Counted from the first letter of the stretch, positions 26,256-36,330 are shown. The stretch is 64,000 bases of DNA from Lachnospiraceae bacterium OM04-12BH (GCA_003490145.1 QULQ01000001.1:124001-188000), one strand, 5' to 3'. A program made the numbers and translations. Notes: generated from the letters alone by a model not told the origin.

Positions 26256-27179
26256 ATGGAGAATAAACGATTTGCGCTGCTGATCGATGCAGATAACATT
26301 TCAGCAAAATATATCAGTGTGATCCTGGAGGAGCTTTCTACCTATGGGATTACAACCTATAAAAGGATTTACGGGGATTGGACAAGTACGCAGGCTTCCA
26401 AATGGAAGAACCAGCTTCTGGAAAATTCCGTGATCCCGGTACAGCAGTTCAGCAATACGGTAGGAAAAAATGCTACCGATTCCACGCTGATCATTGATGC
26501 CATGGACATTCTCTATACAGGAAATGTAGAGGGCTTCTGTATTGTGTCAAGTGACAGTGATTTTACCAGGCTGGCAAGCAGACTCAGAGAATCCGGCATG
26601 GAAGTTATTGGCATGGGAGAAGAGAAGACCCCCAGATCCTTCCGTGTGGCCTGTACAAGGTTTGTGAACCTTGAAAATCTTGGAAATCAGGAAGACAGTG
26701 AAGAGAAAAAACAGCAGGATAATACTGTCAGCCGTGAAGTGATCTACAATGCGATCACCAATATTATTACTGAGAATGAAAATAAAGGAAAGAATGTGGA
26801 ACTGGCATCAGTGGGAAACCGTCTGGTCAATATGTACCCGGATTTCGATGTCAGAAATTACGGTTACAGTCTGCTTTCCAGATTTTTGCAGGAATCCGGT
26901 CTGTTTCTACTTGATAAAAGGGATAATGTGATTACGATTTCGCTGAAGGAAAATGAACAGTCCAAAGAGGAGATCAGAACCTATGTGATGGAGATCATCC
27001 ATAAGGCGGGAAGTAAAGGGATTGGGATCAATGAACTCAGTAACCGTGTCCATGGCAGATACAGCCACTTTAATGTAAAGGACTTCGGTTACAGCCAGTT
27101 TTCCAAGTTTGTACAGGGAATGGAAGGCGTGCAGGTCTATGCAGACAAAAATGACAGGAAACGTGTCAAGGCATTATAA
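26256..27179 (+). CDS. NYN-domain (PIN-like) RNase-related protein with two LOTUS/OST-HTH domains
   Basis: The N-terminal NYN domain (about residues 1-145) has the acidic pattern of PIN-like nucleases: Asp11 and Asp13 in LLIDADNIS, aspartates in TDSTLIIDAMD and the pair in VSSDSDFTRLASRL. Two winged-helix LOTUS/OST-HTH repeats follow (about 150-220 and 232-303), each with a GYSxFSKF- or YGYSLLSRF-type helix, domains known to bind RNA. It is probably an RNA-processing or RNA-binding enzyme in the cytoplasm. GGAGAGGG precedes the ATG. It starts 12 bases after the SAM hydrolase, probably in one operon, and ends 5 bases from a convergent regulator gene. The target is unknown. Confidence 0.9.
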   Translation: MENKRFALLIDADNISAKYISVILEELSTYGITTYKRIYGDWTSTQASKWKNQLLENSVIPVQQFSNTVGKNATDSTLIIDAMDILYTGNVEGFCIVSSDSDFTRLASRLRESGMEVIGMGEEKTPRSFRVACTRFVNLENLGNQEDSEEKKQQDNTVSREVIYNAITNIITENENKGKNVELASVGNRLVNMYPDFDVRNYGYSLLSRFLQESGLFLLDKRDNVITISLKENEQSKEEIRTYVMEIIHKAGSKGIGINELSNRVHGRYSHFNVKDFGYSQFSKFVQGMEGVQVYADKNDRKRVKAL

Positions 27180-27184
27180 GTATA

Positions 27185-27643
27185 TTAACGCTTCCGGTCA
27201 TGGCTGCGGTTCTGACATTTCACTTTCATAAAGGAGAGGATATCCTGCTGGTCTCTTGCATCAAGCTGTTGGTAATAGTACAGGATCATCCGTTCCTTAC
27301 GGTCAAGGGGTTTGAATTTCCTGATATTTTCCGGTGCATTGATATAATCAAGAAAGCCTGAAAGATCTTCGGAAACAGCACTGTCGGAAACCGGAGGCTG
27401 TGTGGCAAAATCCATACTGATATTGTAGGTGACAGCCAGCTCCAGAAATTCTTCGGCCGGAACACCATAAAGCCTTGCAAGGTTATAAAGCGAATTGACC
27501 GGAGGGGAAATACGGCCGGTTTCATAATGAGAATAAGTCTGCCGTGTAATGTTAAGATGTGAGGCAACAAATTCCTGAGAATAACCACAGGACTTGCGAA
27601 GTTCTTTTAAATACTGGTTAAGGGGCCGCTTGTCTTTCTCCAT
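27185..27643 (-). CDS. XRE-family helix-turn-helix regulator
   Basis: The N-terminal 65 residues form a Cro/C1-type DNA-binding domain with the helix-turn-helix SQEFVASHLNITRQTYSHYE and the PPVNSLYNLARLYGVPAEEFL second part. The remaining 85 residues are charged and predicted helical, including LDRKERMILYYYQQLDARDQQDIL, a tail typical of Clostridia XRE proteins. AAGGAG precedes the ATG. It lies divergent to the zinc-ribbon gene at 27784 and may control that promoter, only 140 bases away. There is no protease or toxin partner, so a toxin-antitoxin role is not supported. Confidence 0.9.
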   Translation of the reverse strand: MEKDKRPLNQYLKELRKSCGYSQEFVASHLNITRQTYSHYETGRISPPVNSLYNLARLYGVPAEEFLELAVTYNISMDFATQPPVSDSAVSEDLSGFLDYINAPENIRKFKPLDRKERMILYYYQQLDARDQQDILSFMKVKCQNRSHDRKR

Positions 27644-27669
27644 ACAAATTTCTCCTTCTGATTTTGTAT

Positions 27670-27675
27670 ATTATA
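27670..27675 (-). promoter_or_regulatory. Extended -10 element for the XRE gene
   Basis: On the minus strand the sequence TGGTATAAT gives an extended -10 (TG-N-TATAAT) that would start transcription about 20 bases before the gene. The -35 region is weak, as often with extended -10 promoters. Confidence 0.5.
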
Positions 27676-27707
27676 CCATTTTTTGAGAAAATAGACTATA
27701 GAAAGAA

Positions 27708-27736
27708 TAGACAATTTACAAAAGATAGCTTACAAT
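27708..27736 (+). promoter_or_regulatory. Sigma-A promoter for the zinc-ribbon/DUF2752 genes
   Basis: TAGACA and TACAAT are separated by 17 bases, 48 bases before the zinc-ribbon protein start. The intergenic region is shared with the divergent XRE gene. Confidence 0.6.
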
Positions 27737-27783
27737 AAAAACAGATAATAAGCCTGTGATACAGGTATAGGAAAGAGGATATT

Positions 27784-28425
27784 ATGAGCGAAAATAATGA
27801 TCTGATTACATGTCCCTACTGTGGAAGCCAGAATCCGTCCACCTTCCGTTTCTGCAGTAACTGTGGAGAGAGACTGAATGAGAAGAAAGAAGAAGCACCC
27901 GTTCAGGAAACATCTTTTTCTGAAGATGCTGTACAGACACCGGTACAGGATCCTTCTGCAGCATGGGGCGCTGAAACAGAGCAGCCTTCTGCAGAAACAT
28001 CCGCATTTGCGAAGGCAGAAGGTGAAGTGGTAAGCGGCGGTGCATTTTCATCCCAGGATACAACAGGTACATATAAACCGCAGGAAGAGATTCGTATCAA
28101 TTATGAACGTGCAGCTGGTGATCCGGTACCTGCACAGACGGCAGTCAAAGAAGGAAACGGTAATATCGGTTTTGCCATTGCTTCCCTGATCTGTGGAATC
28201 CTTTCCATTCTGTGCTGTTGTTTTGTATGGCTTGCGTTAGTTCTTGGCATTGCAGGCATTGTTCTTGGTATCATTACCCTGACACAGAAATATGAGGGGA
28301 AGGGTATGGCAATTGCCGGTATCATCACCGGAGGTGTTGGTCTGTTGCTTTTCCTTATTGTTTTACTTGTTGCCGGCTCTACTGATGCATTCACTACTCT
28401 GATAGATACTCTTAATGAATACTAA
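27784..28425 (+). CDS. Zinc-ribbon membrane protein with DUF4190
   Basis: The N-terminus carries a zinc ribbon, CPYCGSQNPSTFRFCSNCG (Cys-x2-Cys ... Cys-x2-Cys), followed by a long acidic, Gln/Pro/Ala-rich linker (about 38-120). The C-terminal DUF4190 region (about 125-205) has two membrane helices: a GFAIASLICGILSILCC segment and a second with GMAIAGIITGGVGLLLF. This layout is common in Firmicutes and Actinobacteria, but no function is established. GAAAGAGG precedes the ATG. The last 11 bases overlap the DUF2752 gene. The zinc ribbon would face the cytoplasm in a simple two-helix topology, which is inferred only. Confidence 0.85.
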   Translation: MSENNDLITCPYCGSQNPSTFRFCSNCGERLNEKKEEAPVQETSFSEDAVQTPVQDPSAAWGAETEQPSAETSAFAKAEGEVVSGGAFSSQDTTGTYKPQEEIRINYERAAGDPVPAQTAVKEGNGNIGFAIASLICGILSILCCCFVWLALVLGIAGIVLGIITLTQKYEGKGMAIAGIITGGVGLLLFLIVLLVAGSTDAFTTLIDTLNEY

Positions 28426-28825
28426 AAAATTCAGACTGGATACTTTATTGTTTAAAACAGAAGCCCTGCTTGCTGTGCCCTGCATAGCAGCAGGGTATTG
28501 GTTTGTCAGAAGGATTTATCCTGAACATGCAGACTTTTTTTCCTGTACATTTAAAAGGATCACCAGCCTGCCATGTCCGGGATGTGGTGGTACAAGAGCG
28601 CTGTATGCTTTTCTGACAGGACATTTTGCGGAAAGCTTTCTGTACCATCCGGCCATTCTGTATCTGGCATTTGCCGGCATCCATTTTACCGTTCGTTATA
28701 TTTTCCGTAATTTTATAAAAAAAGAACAGCCATCAAAAGAAATAGCTGTTCCTGTATATGCCTATATACTGATCGGTGTGATCCTGGTACAGTGGATCTG
28801 CAAGCTGTTATTCGGTTTCTGTTAA
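28415..28825 (+). CDS. DUF2752 membrane protein
   Basis: The 136-residue protein shows the DUF2752 signature CPGCGGTRALYAFLTGHFAESFLYHPA at about residues 50-75, with its Cys-x2-Cys motif beside a membrane segment. Three hydrophobic helices are likely (about 14-30, 76-92 and 112-130). The family is widespread and uncharacterised. Its ATG lies inside the 3' end of the zinc-ribbon gene with a poor ribosome site, so coupled translation is likely. In many genomes DUF2752 genes sit beside DUF4190 or TM2-type genes. Its 3' end overlaps the convergent lipoprotein gene by 18 bases. Confidence 0.85.
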   Translation: MNTKKFRLDTLLFKTEALLAVPCIAAGYWFVRRIYPEHADFFSCTFKRITSLPCPGCGGTRALYAFLTGHFAESFLYHPAILYLAFAGIHFTVRYIFRNFIKKEQPSKEIAVPVYAYILIGVILVQWICKLLFGFC

Positions 28826-29392
28826 AAGATCTTCTTCAGCGGAAGGATCTGTTTCACCGGAAGCAGCACCGGAATCTGGCTGGCTGCTGTCATCTTCAGA
28901 ATCATCCTCATAGGTATAAATCTCTTCCGGAATGTCCCCGTGGAGAATGGAAACGATATACTGGAGTCTGACATTGGCTCTGTCGTAATATTGCTTGGCA
29001 ACGTCTGCAAGAGAGGCATCATATTCTTCCCCTTCAAAAGCCTGATGATAATAGGAAACAGCCTGAGACATATTCTCACTGGCTTCTGCGGCAAGCTGAT
29101 CTACACCGGGAAAACCATCAGGAACTGTGAGAGATGCCATCTGGGCAAAGGAAGTATCCATGGAGTCAAGCAGGGCAAGCAGATCGGAAACCGCTGTATC
29201 GGACTGGGGATCAATGCTGTTGATAGAATCATTGTAAACCTTTATGTTTTCAAAGAACTGGTTCATGTTTGCCTTATAATTTTCAAGTTCCTGGTTTTTC
29301 TTGCCACAGCCTGTGAAAAGCAGGGAAAATGAAAGGATCATGATGGAAAAAATGGTCAAAACAGAGTATTTTCTGTGGAACTTATGGTACAA
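28808..29392 (-). CDS. Predicted lipoprotein of unknown function
   Basis: The 194-residue protein has a basic N-terminus and a hydrophobic signal (about 10-26), then the lipobox LFTGC, with lipidation expected on Cys29. The mature part is mostly helical, with NMNQFFENIKVYNDSINSID and VAKQYYDRANVRLQYI. It ends in an Asp/Glu/Ser-rich disordered tail. The start is TTG at 29392, supported by GGGAGGAC 7 bases upstream. I know no named family for it. It would be anchored outside the cell membrane. The gene converges on and overlaps the DUF2752 gene by 18 bases. Confidence 0.82.
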   Translation of the reverse strand: MYHKFHRKYSVLTIFSIMILSFSLLFTGCGKKNQELENYKANMNQFFENIKVYNDSINSIDPQSDTAVSDLLALLDSMDTSFAQMASLTVPDGFPGVDQLAAEASENMSQAVSYYHQAFEGEEYDASLADVAKQYYDRANVRLQYIVSILHGDIPEEIYTYEDDSEDDSSQPDSGAASGETDPSAEEDLLTETE

Positions 29393-29533
29393 GATAATGT
29401 CCTCCCTTTTAAACTTGATCTAAATGCATACATATAAAATAGCATAGATGATTAAATTATTCAATTGTAGTTTCTGAGTAATTATGCTAACATGATGAGG
29501 AAATATAAGCAGTACGACAGATGGAGATTTTTC

Positions 29534-32014
29534 ATGAATAAAGCAGAATTTAACCGGCTTTCCAGAGAAAGAGTCCTGTATCTGGATGGTGCGACCGGAT
29601 CTAATCTGATCAAGCGTGGCATGCCTGCAGGAGTATGCCCGGAGAAGTGGATCTTAGATCATAGAGAGATCATGATCGGTCTGCAACGGGAATACATAGA
29701 AGCCGGAAGTAATATTATTTATGCGCCTACCTTTACTGCAAACCGGATCAAATTGAAGGAGTATGGTCTTGAGAAGGAAACCAGGTCCATGAACAGGGAG
29801 CTGATCAGGCTTTCTCTGGAAGCAGCAGAGGGGAGGGCGCTTGTTGCTGCGGATATCACCATGACAGGAGAGCAGCTTGCTCCTATGGGAACCATGGATT
29901 TTGAAACCCTGATTTCGGTTTATAAGGAACAGATCACAGCTGTTGCACAGGCAGGAGCCGATCTGATCGTTGTGGAAACTATGATGAGCCTTCAGGAATC
30001 AAGAGCCGCATTAATTGCCGCAGGTGAGGTCTGTGATCTTCCGGTTATGGTTACTATGACGTTTGAGAGTGATGGTAAGACACTGTATGGTACCGATGCT
30101 ACTACAGCGGCAGTCGTTCTTGAAAGTCTTGGTGCCTGCGCGATCGGTGCCAACTGTTCCACGGGACCGGATAAGATGATGCCGATCATCAGTGAGATCG
30201 CAGAAGCAGTATCCATTCCGGTCATAGCCAAGCCAAATGCCGGACTTCCCGCGCTAAACGAGCATGGAGAGACTGTCTATAATATGGGGGAAGAGGACTT
30301 CGTTGCAGGTATGCAGGAGCTGATAGAAGCCGGGGCGTCTATTCTTGGAGGCTGTTGTGGGACGTCACCCTCTTATATAAGAGCACTTTCAGATTCCTTT
30401 CAGGGAAAGGAGCAGATGGTCAGGAAAGAGCAGCTGCAGAAGACAGATCACAGATTGCCGCGACGTTTCCTGACATCCGAAAGAAAGACCCTTGCTTTTA
30501 ATCTGGATTCACCGTTTATGATCGTGGGTGAAAGGATCAATCCTACCGGGAAGAAAAAGCTTCAGGAAGAACTGCGCAGCGGAAGCCTGTCCATGGTACT
30601 TGACTTTGCGGAGGAGCAGGAAGCAAGGGGAGCATCTTTACTGGATATTAACGTAGGTATGAGTGGTATTGATGAAAAGGATATGATGCTTAAGATCCTG
30701 GATGAGGTCACGCTTGCATCTTCCCTGCCACTTTCACTGGATTCCAGCCATGTTGATGTACTGGAGGCAGCCCTCCGGAAATATCCTGGAAGAGCTCTGG
30801 TCAATTCCGTATCGGCTGAACGGGTCAAGCTGGAAAGGCTTTTGCCAATTGTCAGGAAGTATGGGGCTATGTTCATATTACTTCCTTTGTCGGATGAAGG
30901 ACTTCCTGCAAATCTTGATGAAAAAATTGCACTCATTGAAATGATCGTTCAGAAAGCTTCTGAACTGGGCATGAGAAAAGAAGATATTGTGGTAGACGGT
31001 CTTGTGGCTACAATAGGTGCTAATAAAAATGCAGGACGGGAAGTACTGGAAACAATCCGTTATTGTAAGGAAAATGGGCTTGCCACGATCTGTGGTCTTT
31101 CCAATATTTCCTTTGGCTTGCCGGAGAGAAGCTTTGTAAATACGGCATTTTTGACTATGGCGATCAAGGAAGGACTTACGATGGCAATCGCCAACCCTTC
31201 CCAGGAGATGCTGGTCAATGCGGCTTTTGCTTCTGATCTTCTCATGAACAAGGAAGAAAGCGATATCCGTTATATTGAACGTATGGCTGATTACCAGGCA
31301 AGAAACCCGAAGGTGGATCCGACACTTCTCAGGGCTGCTGTCAGTAAAACAGACCAGCCGGCCAGGAAGGAAGAAAAAGAACAGACCGGTATTTTATATC
31401 AGGATGTATTAAAGGGAAACCGGAAGATGATCCTTTCCCATACTAAAGAAGAAATAGAGGCAGGTAAAGAGCCGTCTGTTCTTTTAAATGAAATGCTGCT
31501 GCCGGCAATCGATGAAGTGGGAAAGCTGTTTGATCAGGGAAAATATTTCCTTCCCCAGCTTATAGCCAGTGCAGAGGCCATGAAGCTGTCCATTGAATAT
31601 TTGGAGCCCCTTCTTGCAGGAACGAGGGCAGAAGGAGATATGCCAACGGTTGTTATTGCTACGGTGCAGGGAGACATTCATGATATTGGCAAGAATCTGG
31701 TAGGACTTATGTTAAAAAACCATGGCTTTCATGTGATTGATCTTGGAAAGGATGTTTCAAAAGAAGCGATCGCTGAAGCAGCACTGACCAATCATGCGGC
31801 AATCATCGGATTATCAGCACTGATGACGACAACCATGCAGGAAATGAAACATGTGGTTGATTATGTCCATGAGAAAGGGATTCCGGTCAGGATTATGATC
31901 GGCGGGGCTGTCATCACACCGGAATATGCAAAAGAGATCGGAGCAGATGCTTATTCCAAGGATGCGGCAGAAGCGGTTGTTGTGGCAAAAAGGCTTTTGG
32001 GAATACAGGACTAG
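29534..32014 (+). CDS. metH: Cobalamin-dependent methionine synthase lacking the reactivation domain
   Basis: MetH moves a methyl group from methyltetrahydrofolate through cobalamin to homocysteine, giving methionine. Domains in order are homocysteine-binding (about 1-300), with zinc ligands Cys208 in GANCSTGP and Cys274/Cys275 in GGCCGTSP; pterin-binding (about 315-580); the cobalamin cap (about 600-680); and the B12 Rossmann domain, with the axial His716 in GDIHDIGKN. At 826 residues it ends before the C-terminal AdoMet activation domain of the 1,227-residue E. coli enzyme. Firmicutes often encode that part separately, but it is not in this window. The start at 29534 follows GATGGAG at good spacing. 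No SAM or cobalamin riboswitch is visible in the 140-base leader. Confidence 0.95.
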   Translation: MNKAEFNRLSRERVLYLDGATGSNLIKRGMPAGVCPEKWILDHREIMIGLQREYIEAGSNIIYAPTFTANRIKLKEYGLEKETRSMNRELIRLSLEAAEGRALVAADITMTGEQLAPMGTMDFETLISVYKEQITAVAQAGADLIVVETMMSLQESRAALIAAGEVCDLPVMVTMTFESDGKTLYGTDATTAAVVLESLGACAIGANCSTGPDKMMPIISEIAEAVSIPVIAKPNAGLPALNEHGETVYNMGEEDFVAGMQELIEAGASILGGCCGTSPSYIRALSDSFQGKEQMVRKEQLQKTDHRLPRRFLTSERKTLAFNLDSPFMIVGERINPTGKKKLQEELRSGSLSMVLDFAEEQEARGASLLDINVGMSGIDEKDMMLKILDEVTLASSLPLSLDSSHVDVLEAALRKYPGRALVNSVSAERVKLERLLPIVRKYGAMFILLPLSDEGLPANLDEKIALIEMIVQKASELGMRKEDIVVDGLVATIGANKNAGREVLETIRYCKENGLATICGLSNISFGLPERSFVNTAFLTMAIKEGLTMAIANPSQEMLVNAAFASDLLMNKEESDIRYIERMADYQARNPKVDPTLLRAAVSKTDQPARKEEKEQTGILYQDVLKGNRKMILSHTKEEIEAGKEPSVLLNEMLLPAIDEVGKLFDQGKYFLPQLIASAEAMKLSIEYLEPLLAGTRAEGDMPTVVIATVQGDIHDIGKNLVGLMLKNHGFHVIDLGKDVSKEAIAEAALTNHAAIIGLSALMTTTMQEMKHVVDYVHEKGIPVRIMIGGAVITPEYAKEIGADAYSKDAAEAVVVAKRLLGIQD

Positions 32015-32022
32015 GAGGAAAT

Positions 32023-32442
32023 ATGGACGAAACAAGGGATGAGCTGCTGCAAAGGATTGCAGAGCAGACGAAAAAACAGGTTTTTTATGCCAGGATCAGT
32101 GCTATATGCGGAGGAATACTGGCAATGGCTGTCGTGATTGCACTTCTTATACTGGTTCCGTCACTGCTGAAGACCATCCACCAGGTGAACGGCGTGGCCG
32201 CAGAAGCAGAAGAGACTTTAGCGCAGGCACAGGATGCTCTTGCAGGCGTGGATGAGATGACAGATGCTGTAACCAGTATGAGTGAAAATATGGATACCTT
32301 TGTTACCGAAAATGCTGTATCCATTGAACAGGTCATGAAAAAACTGGAGGCTATTGATTTTGAAGGACTGAACGGTGCCATCAAGGATCTTGGTGATGTA
32401 GTGGAACCCATGGCTAAATTCTTTGGGAAGTTTAAGAAATAA
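32023..32442 (+). CDS. Small membrane protein with coiled coil, unknown function
   Basis: The 139-residue protein has a short charged N-terminus, one membrane segment (about 28-52) and a long C-terminal heptad-like region. A run of Ala, Glu, Met and Val (ETLAQAQDALAGVDEMTDAV) suggests a coiled coil. It resembles DUF948-type proteins, but I cannot assign it firmly. A strong AGGAGGA precedes the ATG, which lies 8 bases after metH, so it is probably co-transcribed. No catalytic motif is seen. A link to methionine synthesis is not suggested by the sequence. Confidence 0.75.
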   Translation: MDETRDELLQRIAEQTKKQVFYARISAICGGILAMAVVIALLILVPSLLKTIHQVNGVAAEAEETLAQAQDALAGVDEMTDAVTSMSENMDTFVTENAVSIEQVMKKLEAIDFEGLNGAIKDLGDVVEPMAKFFGKFKK

Positions 32443-32498
32443 CAGGTAAGCCCCTCTTACAGGGTAATGATACAGAAATGGGAAAGGAACAAACGAAT

Positions 32499-34115
32499 AT
32501 GATAGGTGCAGATGCAATCGTTAAATGTCTGGAAGAAGAAAAAGTAAAATATGTATTTGGATATCCTGGTGTGGCAATCTGTCCATTTTATAACAGCATT
32601 CTGGATTCTTCTATAGAAACCATTCTTGTCAGAACGGAGCAGAATGCAGCCCATGCGGCAAGCGGACTTGCCAGAGTGACAGGAAGACCAGGAGTCTGTG
32701 CAGTTACTTCCGGTCCAGGTGCAACCAATGTGATCACAGGAATTGCCACAGCCTTTGCCGACAGCATCCCTCTGATCTGTATTACAGGACAGGTAAATTC
32801 AGAGCTTCTTGGAAGTGATGTGTTTCAGGAGGCAGATATCACAGGTGCTGTGGAATCTTTTGTAAAATACAGTTATCTGGTAAAGGATGTCAATGACATT
32901 CCGAGAATTTTCAAGGAAGCCTTTCATATTGCCAGTACCGGCAGAAAAGGACCTGTACTGATCGATATTCCCATTGATATCCAGAATGCGGAGATAAAAA
33001 AGTTTTCCTATCCGGAACGTGTATCCATGAGAACCTATAAGCCTACGGTAAAGGGAAATATGGTACAGATCAAGAAAGTAGCATCCCAGCTTGAAAAAGC
33101 AAAGAAACCGATCATCTGTGCAGGGGGTGGTGTTCTTTTATCCGATGCGGAAACGGAGCTTAGGAGCTTTGCACAGAAGTATGGGATCCCTGTTGTTTCT
33201 ACTATGATGGGGATTGGTGTTATGCCAACTGAGGATCCTCTTTACTTTGGGATGGTTGGAAATAATGGAAAGCCTTATGCTAACCGTGCAATGAATGAAT
33301 CTGATCTTCTGATTATGGTGGGTGCAAGGGTGGCTGACAGGGCAGTCAGCCAGCCGGATCTGATCACGGAAAATAAGGTACTGATCCATATTGATGTAGA
33401 TCCTGCAGAAATCGGTAAAAATGTTGGAGCAGCCATTCCACTTGTCGGAGATGCAAAGCATATCTTCAGAGATCTTCTTGAGCTTACTATTGACTGTGAA
33501 CATCAGGAATGGCTTACTACACTGGATACCTACCGCAGAACTATGGTGCCAAAGAGAAATCCGGATCCATCCTATGTAGATCCGGCAGCCTTTATCACCC
33601 TGCTGTCAGAGAAAATGCAGGCAGATGGCATTTATGTGGCAGATGTAGGGCAGAATCAGATCTGGTCCTGCGGCTACCATATAGTAAGAGATGGAAAGTT
33701 CCTGACTTCCGGCGGTATGGGGACGATGGGGTATTCCATTCCGGCTGCTATGGGAGCCAAGCTGGCAGATAAAAAGAGGCAGGTCGTTGCAGTCTGCGGT
33801 GATGGATCCTTCCAGATGTCCATGATGGAGCTGGCAACCATGAACCAGCATCATATTCCTGTCAAGATCGTTGTCCTTAAGAATAATTATCTTGGTATGG
33901 TACGTGAATATCAGCATTATACCTATAAGGATCATTATTCTGTTGTAGATCTGTCAGGAAGTCCGGATCTTGAGAAGCTTTCTGCGGCTTATGGCATGGA
34001 CTTTGCAAGACTTGAGAATATGGATCATGCACAGGAAACGGTCGATGCTTTTCTGAGGGAAGATAAGTCCATGCTTCTTGAGTGTCTGATCAATCCGATG
34101 GATCTTGTAAAGTAG
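32499..34115 (+). CDS. ilvB: Acetolactate synthase, large subunit, copy 2
   Basis: This is a second ThDP-dependent acetolactate synthase catalytic subunit, paralogous to the one at 668-2341. It keeps the GYPGVAICPFYNSI start block, the catalytic glutamate region RTEQNAAHAASGLARVTG, the GQNQIW segment and the ThDP motif CGDGSFQMSMMELAT ending in KNN. An ATG at 32478 is possible, but the AAAGGA site fits 32499 better. The two IlvN regulatory subunits, ilvC and leuCD follow on the same strand, so this copy is likely the one controlled by valine. The first copy sits with ilvD. Sequence divergence in the N-terminal pocket (VAICPF versus GTILNV) may mean different substrate use. Confidence 0.93.
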   Translation: MIGADAIVKCLEEEKVKYVFGYPGVAICPFYNSILDSSIETILVRTEQNAAHAASGLARVTGRPGVCAVTSGPGATNVITGIATAFADSIPLICITGQVNSELLGSDVFQEADITGAVESFVKYSYLVKDVNDIPRIFKEAFHIASTGRKGPVLIDIPIDIQNAEIKKFSYPERVSMRTYKPTVKGNMVQIKKVASQLEKAKKPIICAGGGVLLSDAETELRSFAQKYGIPVVSTMMGIGVMPTEDPLYFGMVGNNGKPYANRAMNESDLLIMVGARVADRAVSQPDLITENKVLIHIDVDPAEIGKNVGAAIPLVGDAKHIFRDLLELTIDCEHQEWLTTLDTYRRTMVPKRNPDPSYVDPAAFITLLSEKMQADGIYVADVGQNQIWSCGYHIVRDGKFLTSGGMGTMGYSIPAAMGAKLADKKRQVVAVCGDGSFQMSMMELATMNQHHIPVKIVVLKNNYLGMVREYQHYTYKDHYSVVDLSGSPDLEKLSAAYGMDFARLENMDHAQETVDAFLREDKSMLLECLINPMDLVK

Positions 34116-34128
34116 GAGGAGAAGTATC

Positions 34129-34620
34129 ATGAAGAAAATATATTCTGTACTGGTAGAAAACAGATCCGGTGTACTATGCAAGGTGGCAGGTCTTTTCTCA
34201 AGGAGATGCTTTAATATTGATTCGCTTGCTGTAGGAGAAACGGATACGAAGGATGTTTCCTGCATGACAATCGTGAGCAGCGGGGACAAGAGAACCATAG
34301 AACAGATCGAAAAACAGCTGAATAAAAAGCTGGATGTCATCAAGGTAAAAACCTTTGATACGGAAAGCAGTATCAGCCGTGAACTGATGCTGATCAAGGT
34401 CAAGTACAACAAGACGAACCGGAGAGACATTATGGAGATCTGCGAGATCATGCATGCCCAGATCGTGGATATGTCTAAAAATCTCATGCTGATCCAGATG
34501 TGTGATCTGCCTGAAAGAACACAGCTTCTGATCGACATGTTCCAGTCAGTCAGTATCGTGGAGGTGGCACGTACCGGTACACTGGCGCTGCAGAAATGCA
34601 ATGAAACAGATCTAAAATGA
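34129..34620 (+). CDS. ilvN: Acetolactate synthase small (regulatory) subunit, copy A
   Basis: The small subunit activates the large subunit and carries feedback inhibition. The 163-residue protein has an N-terminal ACT domain (about 3-75), with ENRSGVLCKVAGLFSRRCFNI where ligand-binding residues cluster, and the IlvN C-terminal domain (about 80-160) ending in VEVARTGTLALQK. AGGAGGAG precedes the ATG. It starts 13 bases after the second ilvB. A second small subunit follows immediately. Here the usual glycine after the SRR motif is Cys (SRRCFN), whereas the next copy has SRRGYN, which could alter valine sensing. Confidence 0.93.
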   Translation: MKKIYSVLVENRSGVLCKVAGLFSRRCFNIDSLAVGETDTKDVSCMTIVSSGDKRTIEQIEKQLNKKLDVIKVKTFDTESSISRELMLIKVKYNKTNRRDIMEICEIMHAQIVDMSKNLMLIQMCDLPERTQLLIDMFQSVSIVEVARTGTLALQKCNETDLK

Positions 34621-34656
34621 TAAAATAGATCAACAAAATTGGATAAAATGGTACAA

Positions 34657-34685
34657 TTGACTTTTATAACGTCAGTTGCTAAAAT
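34657..34685 (+). promoter_or_regulatory. Internal sigma-A promoter between the two ilvN genes
   Basis: TTGACT and TAAAAT are spaced by 17 bases in the 94-base gap between the ilvN copies. The predicted start lies only about 23 bases before the GTG of the second ilvN. The second ilvN and ilvC could therefore be expressed apart from ilvB. Confidence 0.7.
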
Positions 34686-34714
34686 ATTGGATAAAAGTTA
34701 AGGAGGAGTCTTAC

Positions 34715-36248
<1,534 letters not shown>

Positions 36249-36276
36249 AGGTATGACAGTTCTATAAAAATGACAT

Positions 36277-36312
36277 GAACCTTGTGCCGAACTTCTGGCA
36301 CAGGGTTCTTTC
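36277..36312 (+). terminator. Hairpin between ilvC and leuC, possible partial terminator
   Basis: GAACCTTGTGCC pairs with GGCACAGGGTTC (12 bp, one G-T) around an 8-base loop, followed by TTTCT. The short T-tract suggests partial termination and lower leuCD expression than ilvC. Confidence 0.6.
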
Positions 36313-36330
36313 TATCAGGAGGAAATAAGC

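Noticed and set aside
26256-27179. Defence system centred on the NYN/LOTUS protein
   Set aside because: There is no defence-type partner, mobile element or island signature; neighbours are metabolic and transport genes.
27185-27643. Toxin-antitoxin system around the XRE gene
   Set aside because: No toxin-like partner gene is adjacent; neighbours are a NYN/LOTUS protein and a DUF4190 protein with separate promoters.
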